Source: Pseudomonas gozinkensis (lineage in GTDB: Bacteria; Pseudomonadota; Gammaproteobacteria; Pseudomonadales; Pseudomonadaceae). Taken from it: a stretch of 64,000 nucleotides of DNA. Of this stretch, positions 17,152 through 25,858 are shown piece by piece; within the stretch, counting starts at the first letter, position 1, and the number at the start of each line of letters is the position of its first letter. The translations under genes were made by a program, and so were the position numbers. Location: the NCBI RefSeq assembly GCF_014863585.1, contig NZ_CP062253.1:1142501-1206500 (forward strand), given 5' to 3'. The notes beneath the pieces were generated by a model, which did no database searches, was not told the origin of the DNA, and was given only the letters and a program-made list of their open reading frames with translations.

Positions 17152-17616
17152 TCAGTCGGAGAAACTACCCTGCAATCGCTCGGCGCGAAACTCCAGGGTT
17201 TGCGGGCGATAACCGGGACGCAACGGCGGCATCGGCAGACAGTCTTCCCAGTTGCCGCCAGCCTGCAATTCGCCGGGGCCGCGATAGCGTGGGGCGGCGT
17301 ATTGATTGTCGGCCAGGTTCACGGTGTCGCCCGGTGCATACGCTGCGATGCGCCAGCGCAGTTCGGTCAGCGGCACGTCGTTGCCATTGTTCATCTTCAG
17401 CAGCAGCGGGCGGTCGGCGGGGCAGTGTTCGGGGGCATAGACGATGCGCAGTTCAAGCCGTGCCAGTTGCTTGACCTCGCGGTTGTCCAGCCACACCACC
17501 CACATTGCCACCAGCCCAAGGCCGACGGCGGCGGCCATGGATACCGGCAAGGCTTTGGCCGGGTAGCGCAACAACAGGATCAGCCAGGTGATGACCAGCA
17601 AGACGCCGATGAACAT
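17152..17616 (-). CDS. Small membrane protein with extracytoplasmic domain, function unknown
   Basis: The protein has 154 aa. Two hydrophobic segments (residues 2-16 and 22-43) are followed by a soluble domain of about 110 residues that looks beta-rich (RLELRIVYAPEHCPADRPLL; NGNDVPLTELRWRIAAYAPG). This resembles FxLYD/immunoglobulin-like small Pseudomonas membrane proteins, sometimes labelled multidrug transporter without evidence. It precedes the SDR gene in the same direction. No function can be assigned. Confidence 0.7.
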   Translation of the reverse strand: MFIGVLLVITWLILLLRYPAKALPVSMAAAVGLGLVAMWVVWLDNREVKQLARLELRIVYAPEHCPADRPLLLKMNNGNDVPLTELRWRIAAYAPGDTVNLADNQYAAPRYRGPGELQAGGNWEDCLPMPPLRPGYRPQTLEFRAERLQGSFSD

Positions 17617-17798
17617 GTTCGAACGCTCCTTGAACTCGTGATGACCATCCTACCGAAGGGGCGCGGGAATGGACATTCACGGATTGAGCGTAGGTGCCGT
17701 CGGTCGGTACTGTAGTTTCTGACAGTAGCCGAAACAGCACCGAGCTTGCTCAGATGCCAGAGGCACAACGAACGCCGTTCGCGCGGGGAGCGCGCTCT

Positions 17799-20489
17799 AT
17801 GAGCTTGCACATCAATACACCGAGGATGTCAGCGTTCGATCCGCGCGGTTTACCGGTCCGCACGGTCGATTACTGTCGAACCGTCGAGGGCGGACCTGTC
17901 GAGCCCCGGATCAACCGCATCCTGAATGATTCGGCGCAGCGTGCGGTGAAGCTGTGGGATCCGCGGCTTTGGCTGTCACAAACCGGCGACCCGCTGACGC
18001 CGGCCAACCTGATACAGAAGTTTACCCTCGACGCCAGGGTGATTCGTTCAGACAGCGTCGATGCCGGTACGCAAATCGATTTGAAGGGGCTCGCCGCACA
18101 AACGGTGTTCAGCTGGGACAGCCGTCAGATGCGACGCGAGATCGAACACGACTCCTTGCTGCGCCCCGTCGCGATATTCGAGCAAGGGGCGAGCGAGCCA
18201 CGGCATTGCGTCGAACGCTTGACCTACGGTCATCCCGGCAGCGGGGATCGGTCGCGAAACCAGTTCGGTCAGCTGATTCGTCATGACCATCCGGCGGGCA
18301 GCGTGCTGTTCAATGCCTTTGCAATCATCGGCCCCTGCACCGAGGACACCCGCCACTTCACTCTGGAGCCGCTGACACCCGACTGGCCGGAGCAGGAGGC
18401 GGATCGTGCACGGCTGTTGGAACCCGGCGGCGGTGCGACATCGCGGTGGCGCTATGGTGCGCTCGGCGACGTACTGGAGCAGACGGACGCCCGAGACAAC
18501 CGGCATACACTCGCACTTACCATCGATGGCCGCTTGCGCGAGCGCCGCTTGCAGTTGAAGGGGGAGACTGAGCAGACCCTGGTTACTGATATTCACTACA
18601 AAGCGTTTGGCAGCATCGAGCAGGAAGCCACCGGCAACGGTGTACAAACCACACTGACCTATCGCCCCGAGGACGGGCGCCTGATGGTTCGCCGTGCTGA
18701 AGATGCTGACGGTCGAGTGTTGCAACACCTGATTTATCGTTATGACCGGGTGGGCAATGTCTTGAGCATCGAAGACAAGTCTTTGCCGATCCGTTACTTC
18801 GGGAATCAGCGAATCAATCCGGTCAGTCGCTTTGTCTATGACAGTCTTTACCAATTGATCGGGGCGTCCGGCTGGGAAGCCGGCGCTGTCAATCAGGGTC
18901 CGCAGTCGGTGGGGCGCGTCAATCCGGCGGCGCTCAGCAACTATCAGCAGACTTACGAATATGATCCCGGCGGCAACCTGCGCAGGCTGACTCATGTCGG
19001 CGCACAAAGTCATGGGCGCAAACTGCAACCGGCGAGTTACAGCAATCGTGCTCTGCCTTACGGGCACGCACCTCCCGACGACGCTCAAATCGAAGCCGCC
19101 TATGACCGCAGAGGCAACCTGTTGCAGCTGGAGCCGGGGCGGATACTGAGCTGGAACCTGCGCAACCAACTGCAATCAGTCAGCCCGGTGGAGCGCGCTT
19201 CCGGTGCCAATGACAGCGAGACCTATCTCTACGATGGTGGTCACCAGCGGGTTCGCAAGATCCGCCTGTTACAGGCCAGTACACGCACCGTGGTTGCCGA
19301 GGTGTGCTATTTGCCCGGGTTGGAACTGCGTACCGATAACGGGATCGGTGAACGGTTGCAAGTCATCACTGCCGAGGGCGGGCTGAACAATATTCGAGTA
19401 TTGCATTGGGAGAGCCCTCCGCCTTCGGGGATCAACGATCGGTATCGATATGCCTGTTCGGATCACCTGGGATCAGTCAGCCTGGAGTCGGACGATCGTG
19501 GCGCAGTGATCAGTCAGGAGTTATTTCACCCGTTCGGTACAACGGCCTGGCAAAACGGTGAATTCGAATATAAATACGTACGTTACTCGGGCAAGGAGCA
19601 CGATGCGACCGGTCTTTACGATTACGGCTTCCGCTACTACATCCCGTGGTTGCAACGTTGGGCAAGCACCGATCCTGGCGGATATTCGGATGGGCTGAAT
19701 ATTTACCGGATGGTTCGCAACAATCCGCTCACGATGAGAGACGCGCTGGGGCTGCAAGCCGAGACCGGAACCTACGAAGCGGACGTGGGCATTCGAGTGA
19801 GATTGGCGTTCAAGCTGCTTTCCTCCCAAGCACATGTGTCCAGGCTTGAGCCGGGAGGAGTGGAATACAGCAAGTCTGCTGATTTCAAACTGGTTGAAGT
19901 CGGCGAGGGCCCGGATTTTTCAGTGAGCAAGCGCGAGCTGTCGAGTCATCTGAGGATGTACCGGCGCCAGTACCGTGAGATGTACCACGACTCTATGCGG
20001 CGAGAAATGCAGAACACAAATATCAGCGCGGAACAAAATTTTGAATTGGGAAAAGAGATCGCCGAGATCACATCCTCGTCCCTCAAGTATTCAAGCGAAC
20101 CACGTGTATCGGAGGAAAAAACGGTCACCAAGCACTACTTCGCATTGGTCAATCGCGACGATGTTGAAAAGAAGGGCCAGGATAAAGTGATTTATGGCAT
20201 CGCTGAGTTGAGTGTCTCGTCAACAAAGGACGGAGAAAGCACGGTTCATGTGAGCAACATACTTGCGCACCCACTGACACAGCCGGGCGTGGATAAGTTC
20301 CTGGGTGAATCGGTCGAGGCCACCGAGGCCATCCAACCTTTCAAATTGCGTGGTATTGGGACCTACCTGACCGTCAAGTCGTTGGCCAGGATGGTGAGCA
20401 CGCACAACGTTCAGAAAGTCAGGACGGCCGCGGTCAATCCGCGATCAGCGGCTATCGCCAAAAGACTGGGAGCCAGAAAAGTGGCGTAA
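17799..20489 (+). CDS. TccC-type RHS-repeat toxin protein with GNAT-like C-terminal tail
   Basis: The protein has 896 aa from ATG 17799, preceded by GGGGAG (17785-17790); this start gives the TccC-like N-terminus TPRMSAFDPRGLPVRTVDYC. YD/RHS repeats fill residues about 60-640 (for example YRYDRVGNVLSIED, YEYDPGGNLRRLTH, VRVLHWES-like RVLHWES). The conserved RHS core is at about 595-653 (YSGKEHDATGLYDYG, WASTDPGGYSDGLNIYRMVR, NNPLTMRDALGL). In Tc toxins this core forms a hollow shell and cleaves off a variable toxic tail. Here the tail (about 654-896) is coded by visibly AT-richer DNA. It ends with acetyltransferase-like motifs KLRGIGTYLTVKSLARM (about 849-865) and NPRSAAIAKRLGARKV. No TcA/TcB or immunity gene is adjacent. 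Confidence 0.9.
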   Translation: MSLHINTPRMSAFDPRGLPVRTVDYCRTVEGGPVEPRINRILNDSAQRAVKLWDPRLWLSQTGDPLTPANLIQKFTLDARVIRSDSVDAGTQIDLKGLAAQTVFSWDSRQMRREIEHDSLLRPVAIFEQGASEPRHCVERLTYGHPGSGDRSRNQFGQLIRHDHPAGSVLFNAFAIIGPCTEDTRHFTLEPLTPDWPEQEADRARLLEPGGGATSRWRYGALGDVLEQTDARDNRHTLALTIDGRLRERRLQLKGETEQTLVTDIHYKAFGSIEQEATGNGVQTTLTYRPEDGRLMVRRAEDADGRVLQHLIYRYDRVGNVLSIEDKSLPIRYFGNQRINPVSRFVYDSLYQLIGASGWEAGAVNQGPQSVGRVNPAALSNYQQTYEYDPGGNLRRLTHVGAQSHGRKLQPASYSNRALPYGHAPPDDAQIEAAYDRRGNLLQLEPGRILSWNLRNQLQSVSPVERASGANDSETYLYDGGHQRVRKIRLLQASTRTVVAEVCYLPGLELRTDNGIGERLQVITAEGGLNNIRVLHWESPPPSGINDRYRYACSDHLGSVSLESDDRGAVISQELFHPFGTTAWQNGEFEYKYVRYSGKEHDATGLYDYGFRYYIPWLQRWASTDPGGYSDGLNIYRMVRNNPLTMRDALGLQAETGTYEADVGIRVRLAFKLLSSQAHVSRLEPGGVEYSKSADFKLVEVGEGPDFSVSKRELSSHLRMYRRQYREMYHDSMRREMQNTNISAEQNFELGKEIAEITSSSLKYSSEPRVSEEKTVTKHYFALVNRDDVEKKGQDKVIYGIAELSVSSTKDGESTVHVSNILAHPLTQPGVDKFLGESVEATEAIQPFKLRGIGTYLTVKSLARMVSTHNVQKVRTAAVNPRSAAIAKRLGARKVA

Positions 20490-20493
20490 AAAA

Positions 20494-20546
20494 GCCCCCG
20501 CCCAACCGCTGCGGATAGGGGACGCAGCGGGCTGGACGGGGGCTTC
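20494..20546. terminator. Bidirectional terminator between tccC-like gene and algA
   Basis: Outer arms GCCCCCG (20494-20500) and CGGGGGC (20537-20543) enclose a second stem CCGCTGC/GCAGCGG (20506-20512, 20524-20530). On the minus strand it is followed by TTTTTTACG, which suits termination of the alginate operon after algA. On the plus strand TTCTT follows. Confidence 0.75.
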
Positions 20547-20560
20547 TTATCACGGGGCGA

Positions 20561-22012
20561 TCACTGCGCGATGGTTTTCACCGACACGCCGCGTTCGATC
20601 GGGGTGGAGCGACCGTAGATATCTTCAAAGCGCTCGATATCGTCTTCGCCCAGGTACGAGCCCGACTGCACTTCGATGATTTCCAGCGGGATCTTGCCCG
20701 GGTTACGCAGGCGATGGACCGAGGCGATCGGGATGTAGGTCGACTGGTTCTCGCAGAGCAGAAACACGTTCTCGTCGCAGGTCACTTCGGCGGTGCCGCT
20801 GACCACGATCCAGTGTTCGGCGCGGTGGTGGTGCATCTGCAGTGACAGGCAGGCACCCGGCTTGACCGAGATGTGCTTGACCTGGAAGCGACCGCCCATG
20901 TCCACCGAGTCGTAGGAGCCCCACGGACGGTAGACCTCGCAGTGGTTCTGGGTTTCGCTACGGCCCTGCTCGTTGAGCGTGTTGACCATCTGCTTGACGC
21001 CTTGGACCTTGTCCTTGTGGGCGATCATCATCGCGTCCTTGGTTTCGACCACCACGATGTTTTCCAGGCCGATCACCGACACCAGTTTGCCGTTGCCGTG
21101 GATCATGCAGTTCTTGCTGTCCTGGATCACCACATCGCCTTTGCTGACGTTGCCGTTTGCGTCCTTCTCGTTGACTTCCCACAGCGACGACCAGCAACCG
21201 ACATCGCTCCAGCCGGCGGTCAGCGGCACCACGCAGGCGCGCTGGGTCTTTTCCATCACGGAATAGTCGATGGAGTTGTCCGGGCAGCAGGCGAAGGTGG
21301 CTTCGTCGAAGGTGATGGTGTCGTTGTCCTGGGCGCTGCGTTCGAGGGTCAGCAGGCAGGTGTCGTAGATGTCCGGATCGTGTTTTTTCAGTTCTTCGAG
21401 GAAGCGGCTGGCGCGGAACAGAAACATGCCGCTGTTCCAGTAGTAACCGCCGGACTCGACGTACTCGGTGGCGCGTTTGACGTCGGGTTTTTCCACGAAG
21501 TGCGAGACGCGGCTGACGCCTTCCGGCAGCAGCGAATCGCCGGTGGATTTGATGTAGCCGTAACCGGTTTCCGGTTTGGTGGCCGGTACGCCGAACAGCA
21601 CCATCTCGCCGTTCTCTGCCGCCACAGTGGCCAGGGCCAGCGCACGTTGCAGGGCTTTCTGGTCTTCGAGGACGTGGTCGGCCGGCAGCACCAGCATCAG
21701 TTCGTCGCGACCTTCATTGACCAGCATCATCGCGGTCAGCGCCACGGCCGGCGCGGTGTTGCGACCGAACGGTTCCATCAGGATGCGCTGGCATTCCAGG
21801 TTCCGGTTGCTCAGCTGCTCGTTGACGATGAAGCGGTGATCCTTGTTGCAGACCACGATCGGAGTGTCCATGCCTTCGAACACCAGACGCTCGAGGGTTT
21901 GCTGGAACAGCGTGTGTTCGCCGGTCAGGGCGAGAAATTGCTTAGGGAACTGCTTACGCGAAAGCGGCCAAAGACGTGAACCGCTACCACCTGACAAGAT
22001 CACCGGAATCAT
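20561..22012 (-). CDS. algA: Bifunctional mannose-6-phosphate isomerase / GDP-mannose pyrophosphorylase AlgA
   Basis: The protein has 483 aa. It makes mannose-6-P from fructose-6-P and GDP-mannose from mannose-1-P, the first and third steps of alginate precursor synthesis in the cytoplasm. The nucleotidyltransferase domain is N-terminal with the signature LSGGSGSRLWPLSRKQFPKQ (residues about 6-25). The C-terminal cupin isomerase domain has GACLSLQMHHHRAEHWIVV (about 400-418). The start at 22012 has GGAG 8 nt upstream. It is the last gene of the alginate operon, separated from algF by 211 bp containing a REP pair. Confidence 0.97.
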   Translation of the reverse strand: MIPVILSGGSGSRLWPLSRKQFPKQFLALTGEHTLFQQTLERLVFEGMDTPIVVCNKDHRFIVNEQLSNRNLECQRILMEPFGRNTAPAVALTAMMLVNEGRDELMLVLPADHVLEDQKALQRALALATVAAENGEMVLFGVPATKPETGYGYIKSTGDSLLPEGVSRVSHFVEKPDVKRATEYVESGGYYWNSGMFLFRASRFLEELKKHDPDIYDTCLLTLERSAQDNDTITFDEATFACCPDNSIDYSVMEKTQRACVVPLTAGWSDVGCWSSLWEVNEKDANGNVSKGDVVIQDSKNCMIHGNGKLVSVIGLENIVVVETKDAMMIAHKDKVQGVKQMVNTLNEQGRSETQNHCEVYRPWGSYDSVDMGGRFQVKHISVKPGACLSLQMHHHRAEHWIVVSGTAEVTCDENVFLLCENQSTYIPIASVHRLRNPGKIPLEIIEVQSGSYLGEDDIERFEDIYGRSTPIERGVSVKTIAQ

Positions 22013-22104
22013 ATTGTTTACTCCATAAAATCGATTGGTTAGAGGCACGAACGCTGTGTCGTTTCACTCTTGCTTTTGTCTCGTATCCGAACTCTTGCCT
22101 CGGT

Positions 22105-22198
22105 CCCTGTGGGAGCCTGGCTTGCCAGCGATGGCATCACCTCGGTATGTCTGCAGAACCGAGTTGTCTGCATCGCTGGCAAGCCAGCTCCCACAGGG
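22105..22198. repeat. REP pair between algF and algA
   Basis: Inverted copies of the variant REP CCCTGTGGGAGCCTGGCTTG and CATCGCTGGCAAGCCAGCTC flank about 40 nt. It lies inside the alginate operon, 92 nt upstream of the algA start, and could stabilise or attenuate the operon mRNA. Confidence 0.9.
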
Positions 22199-22223
22199 AG
22201 CGGGGGCGGTTCGGGAAAATTTG

Positions 22224-22880
22224 TTAGCGGGTCGACACCGGGCGTTTCACCCAGACCGGCGACAGGTTGCTGCCGTTGCCGGTGACGTACAGCACTGCGG
22301 CTTCACCGCGCTCCAGGGCGACCGGTTTCACGTCGCCGACCTTCTTGTCGCCTTCGTACAGCGCGAGGCTGACTTTCACCGGGTTGATTTCGCGCTCGCC
22401 ACGGCCCTTGGCGGCCACGTTCGGCACCACGTCGGTCTTGCCGTCGGCGGTCTTCAGGGTCAGCGGCTTGTCGCTGAGGTTCTGCACGCGCACCAGGGAT
22501 TTCTGCTTGTTCTTGAACGGCGGTTCTTCGATCAGTTGTGGCGCGCCGGACGCGTTGTTGACCAGGGTGTAGTAGTGATCACCGGCGAGTTTCACCGGCA
22601 GGGTCTGGCTGCCGACCTTGGCGCTGTAGTCGCCGCCCGGCATGAAGCTGAAGTCGCTGCTGGCCAGCGGCGCGACGTCGCTCAGATTGGTGCTGCCGAC
22701 GGTGGCGCTGACTTCAGCGTTGCTGGCGTTGTAGACGCGCACAAAGGTCGAGCCTTTTGGTGCAGTCGGGCCGTACAGCGCGGCGTCGCCACCGGCGAAG
22801 GCCTGGACCGACAGCACGCTCAGACCCGCCACCAGAGCAATGCGTTTTGCGAGACGACGAGGAGTTGTAGTGAAAGTCAT
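22224..22880 (-). CDS. algF: Alginate O-acetylation protein AlgF
   Basis: The protein has 218 aa with a Sec signal peptide ending near VQAFA-GG (residue about 29). It is a periplasmic protein of two beta-rich domains, required for acetylation of mannuronate residues with AlgI, AlgJ and AlgX; its exact role is as an adaptor or acetyl carrier. Length matches P. aeruginosa AlgF (216 aa). The ribosome-binding site AGAGGT precedes the ATG. It is 14 nt downstream of algJ. Confidence 0.95.
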   Translation of the reverse strand: MTFTTTPRRLAKRIALVAGLSVLSVQAFAGGDAALYGPTAPKGSTFVRVYNASNAEVSATVGSTNLSDVAPLASSDFSFMPGGDYSAKVGSQTLPVKLAGDHYYTLVNNASGAPQLIEEPPFKNKQKSLVRVQNLSDKPLTLKTADGKTDVVPNVAAKGRGEREINPVKVSLALYEGDKKVGDVKPVALERGEAAVLYVTGNGSNLSPVWVKRPVSTR

Positions 22881-22894
22881 GGTGTACCTCTCTT

Positions 22895-24070
22895 TCAGTT
22901 TTGCGCCCGATCGGGCGTCTCGGATTTAGTGTTGATTGCTACGTTTTGTTGGCGCGCGCCGGCTTGTTTAAGCTCTGCGACCCACTGCGGGTCGGCGTCG
23001 CCGATTTCGTTGTTCACAGGCAGATATCGTTCAGGAAACTCCCAGATCAGCACCTGTGGCGGGCTGTTCTTGAAGTCGTCGCTTTTCAGGTAGCTGAGCA
23101 TCGGCAGGATCGGGCCGTGGCCGTCCTCGGCGTAGTTGACGACGTCGCTGTGCAGCGCTTGCTTGAGCGCACCGACGAAGTTCCAGTTGGGGTTGGCGCT
23201 GTAGCTGGTGCCGATCAGCGCGACCGGCACTTCGCTGTTGGCGAACAGCGCGTCGTCACCGGCAGGCTGCTCGGCGGCGGCCACGGTATTGCGCTTTTGC
23301 AGCGGCTCTTGCGCCGGCATCAGGTTTTCGAACAGCGGATCCAGCGGCAGGAACAGACGCAGGTCGCCTTTGTGCGTGACCTTCTCGGCTGGCGTGGTGA
23401 CGAAGCGCTGCGGCTCGCCGCTGAGCGGGAACTTGTCGGCGATGGTTCTGGCCAGGGTGTTGGCGGCGATTTCCGCGCCTTCCGGGGTCCAGTGGGTGTC
23501 GGTGCGCAGGAACACTTGCTGACCGTTCTGCTTGGCAGCTTGCAGCGGGCCGAGCAGGTCGGGGGCGAGGATCTTGTCCGCCGCGACACGGGCATGGAAG
23601 TCCTGATAGAGGTTGGCGTGGATGCTCGCCGGTTTCACTTCACCCAGGTGTTCCGGGTACAGGCGAACCTTGGCCGGCACGATCGCCATCACCAGTTTCA
23701 CGCCTTTCTCTTTCAGGGTCTGGCGCACGCCTTCGACCAGCGCGTAGTTGCCTTGCAGGTTCAGCTCTTCGTTGACGATCGGGTTGAATTCCTCATCGCT
23801 GTACAACCACTGATCGCGACCGAGCACCACGCCCGGACGACCTTCGTTGAACAGTTTGAAATCCAGCGCGGCCCAGAGGTTGGTGCCCAGGCGTTTGATC
23901 GGGAATTCGTCGTCGTAGTGGGTTTCCACGGCTTTGGTCCAGCGGCCGTTGAGCACCGTCGCGTCCGCGTTGGTGCTGAAGCCGAAGAAGCTGCGCACCG
24001 ACCACAGACCGAGCACCAGCAGGGTCACCAGAAACAGCGCGATGTAGAAGATGCGTAATGAGCGGGTCAT
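22895..24070 (-). CDS. algJ: Alginate O-acetyltransferase AlgJ
   Basis: The protein has 391 aa. An uncleaved or late-cleaved N-terminal membrane segment (residues 7-27) anchors a periplasmic SGNH-like hydrolase domain. The catalytic signature is complete: Asp191 and His193 in RTDTHWTP and Ser289 in LIGTSYS. It accepts acetyl groups delivered by AlgI and passes them on toward the polymer. The ribosome-binding site GAGGGA is well placed. It lies 10 nt after algI. Confidence 0.96.
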   Translation of the reverse strand: MTRSLRIFYIALFLVTLLVLGLWSVRSFFGFSTNADATVLNGRWTKAVETHYDDEFPIKRLGTNLWAALDFKLFNEGRPGVVLGRDQWLYSDEEFNPIVNEELNLQGNYALVEGVRQTLKEKGVKLVMAIVPAKVRLYPEHLGEVKPASIHANLYQDFHARVAADKILAPDLLGPLQAAKQNGQQVFLRTDTHWTPEGAEIAANTLARTIADKFPLSGEPQRFVTTPAEKVTHKGDLRLFLPLDPLFENLMPAQEPLQKRNTVAAAEQPAGDDALFANSEVPVALIGTSYSANPNWNFVGALKQALHSDVVNYAEDGHGPILPMLSYLKSDDFKNSPPQVLIWEFPERYLPVNNEIGDADPQWVAELKQAGARQQNVAINTKSETPDRAQN

Positions 24071-24080
24071 GTCAGATCCC

Positions 24081-25646
24081 TCAGAACTGGAAGTAAAGGA
24101 ACGGCGAGAAGCTTTGCGCCGAGAGTTTGAGAATCGAGGCGATGAACAGCAGCAGGATCAGCCCGCGCATCACGTAGCGCGACCAGTCCGCCGTCCAGTA
24201 CGCCGGTTGCACCTGGGCGTCGACGCCGACGGTGTAGCCAGGCTCGTGGATGCTCGCCGGGTTTTCGCCAGGCGCTGCCTTGATCAGGCCTGGAGTCGCC
24301 GTGGCTGGGCCGTTGGCCTCGACGTTGACCTCAGGTTTGGTTTTGGCCGGAGGCTGGTTGGTGTACAGATCACGCAGGCCGAAGAACGCCAGCGTCATGT
24401 AAGCCACCACCAGAGTTGCCACTTGCAGGCCGGTGAGGCTGGCCTGGTTGAGTTCCGACAGCGACCAGTCGCCGAAGCTGAACATCGCGCCGTACATGCG
24501 GCCGGCAACGTGCAGGTTCTCGGCGCGGAAGATCACCCAGCCCATGACCACCAGCAGGAAGGTCAGCGCCCAGCGGATCGGGTTGAGGCTGCGCGGCGAG
24601 GTATTCAGGCCCAGCGCCTTTTCAATCGCCAGCCACATGCCGTGCCACGCACCCCAGACGATGTAGGTGATGTTCGCACCGTGCCACAGACCACCGAGCA
24701 GCATGGTCAGGAACAGGTTGCGATAGGTCATCAGCGTGCCTTTGCGGTTGCCGCCGAGGGTGATGTACAGGTAGTCACGCAGCCAGGTCGACAGGCTGAT
24801 GTGCCAGCGGCGCCAGAACTCGGTGATCGATTGGCTGATGTACGGCTGCTTGAAGTTTTCCATGAAGCGGAAACCCATCATCAGACCCAGGCCGATGGCC
24901 ATGTCGCTGTAGCCGGAGAAGTCGAAATACAGCTGCGCGGTGTAGGCCAGCGCGCCGAGCCAGGCATCACCCGTGGTCGGGTTTTGCAGGGCGAAGCAAT
25001 GGTCGGCGACCACGGCGAGGGTGTCGGCGATGAACACCTTCTTGATGAAACCCTGCATGAACCGCGTGCAACCTTCGGAGAACTTGTCGAGGGTGTGGGT
25101 GCGGTTGTTGAACTGGTCGGCCAGGTCGCGGAAACGCAGCACCGGGCCGGCGATCAGGTGCGGGAAGATCGCCACGAACGCCGCGAAGTCGATCAGGTTG
25201 CGGGTGGCCGGGGTATCGCCGCGGTAGACGTCGATGATGTAGCTGATCGACTCGAAGATGTAGAACGAGATACCGATCGGCAGCAGCACGTGGGTCAGGA
25301 TGAACGGCTCGAGACCGACCGACGTCATCATCGCGTTGATGCTGTCGACGCCGAAGTTGGCGTACTTGAAGTAGCCGAGGATGCACAGGTCCACCGCCAC
25401 GCCGAGCAGCAGCCAGCGCTGGGCCGGTTTGGTGCGCACGCCGGCGGCGCCGACTTTCAGGCCGATCCAGTAGTTCCAAAGGGTGACGCCGGCGAACAGC
25501 GCCAGGAAGTCCACCCGCCACCACGCGTAGAACACGTAGCTGGCGATCAGCAGCAGCAGGTTGCGATAGCGTTGCCCGCTCAGGTAGTACAAGCCGAGAA
25601 AGATCGGCAAGAACAGAAACAGGAACACGTTGGATGAAAATACCAT
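24081..25646 (-). CDS. algI: MBOAT-family alginate acetylation protein AlgI
   Basis: The protein has 521 aa and about 11-13 membrane segments. As a membrane-bound O-acyltransferase it moves acetyl groups from the cytoplasm across the inner membrane. The catalytic His context GGLWHGANITYIVWGAWHG is present (His about 322 and 335). The start at 25646 (MVFSSNVF) is chosen for GGAGAG 6 nt upstream and for agreement with the family length (520 aa). A 212-bp gap with a REP pair separates it from algL. Confidence 0.96.
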   Translation of the reverse strand: MVFSSNVFLFLFLPIFLGLYYLSGQRYRNLLLLIASYVFYAWWRVDFLALFAGVTLWNYWIGLKVGAAGVRTKPAQRWLLLGVAVDLCILGYFKYANFGVDSINAMMTSVGLEPFILTHVLLPIGISFYIFESISYIIDVYRGDTPATRNLIDFAAFVAIFPHLIAGPVLRFRDLADQFNNRTHTLDKFSEGCTRFMQGFIKKVFIADTLAVVADHCFALQNPTTGDAWLGALAYTAQLYFDFSGYSDMAIGLGLMMGFRFMENFKQPYISQSITEFWRRWHISLSTWLRDYLYITLGGNRKGTLMTYRNLFLTMLLGGLWHGANITYIVWGAWHGMWLAIEKALGLNTSPRSLNPIRWALTFLLVVMGWVIFRAENLHVAGRMYGAMFSFGDWSLSELNQASLTGLQVATLVVAYMTLAFFGLRDLYTNQPPAKTKPEVNVEANGPATATPGLIKAAPGENPASIHEPGYTVGVDAQVQPAYWTADWSRYVMRGLILLLFIASILKLSAQSFSPFLYFQF

Positions 25647-25750
25647 CCCGATCTCTCCATGTTTGAACCAACAGTCAAGGGCCAAAGCCCCCCCAAACCC
25701 CCCGCTGAAAACTGGAGAGCTAACTCACACATCTCAAACCTGACACTTAA

Positions 25751-25845
25751 CCTGTGGGAGCGAGCTTGCTCGCGAAAGCGGTGTGCCAGACGACATCATT
25801 TTTGAATGTCAGATCCTCTTCGCGAGCAAGCTCGCTCCCACAGGG
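25751..25845. repeat. REP pair between algL and algI
   Basis: Inverted REP cores CCTGTGGGAGCGAGCTTGCT and CGCGAGCAAGCTCGCTCCCA flank about 40 nt, all inside the transcribed alginate operon. Confidence 0.9.
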
Positions 25846-25858
25846 TTTATCAGTGTCC

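Noticed and set aside
24051..25637. A 528-residue plus-strand open frame opposite algI
   Set aside because: Antisense shadow with repetitive Glu/Val/Asp/Arg composition; algI on the other strand is certain.
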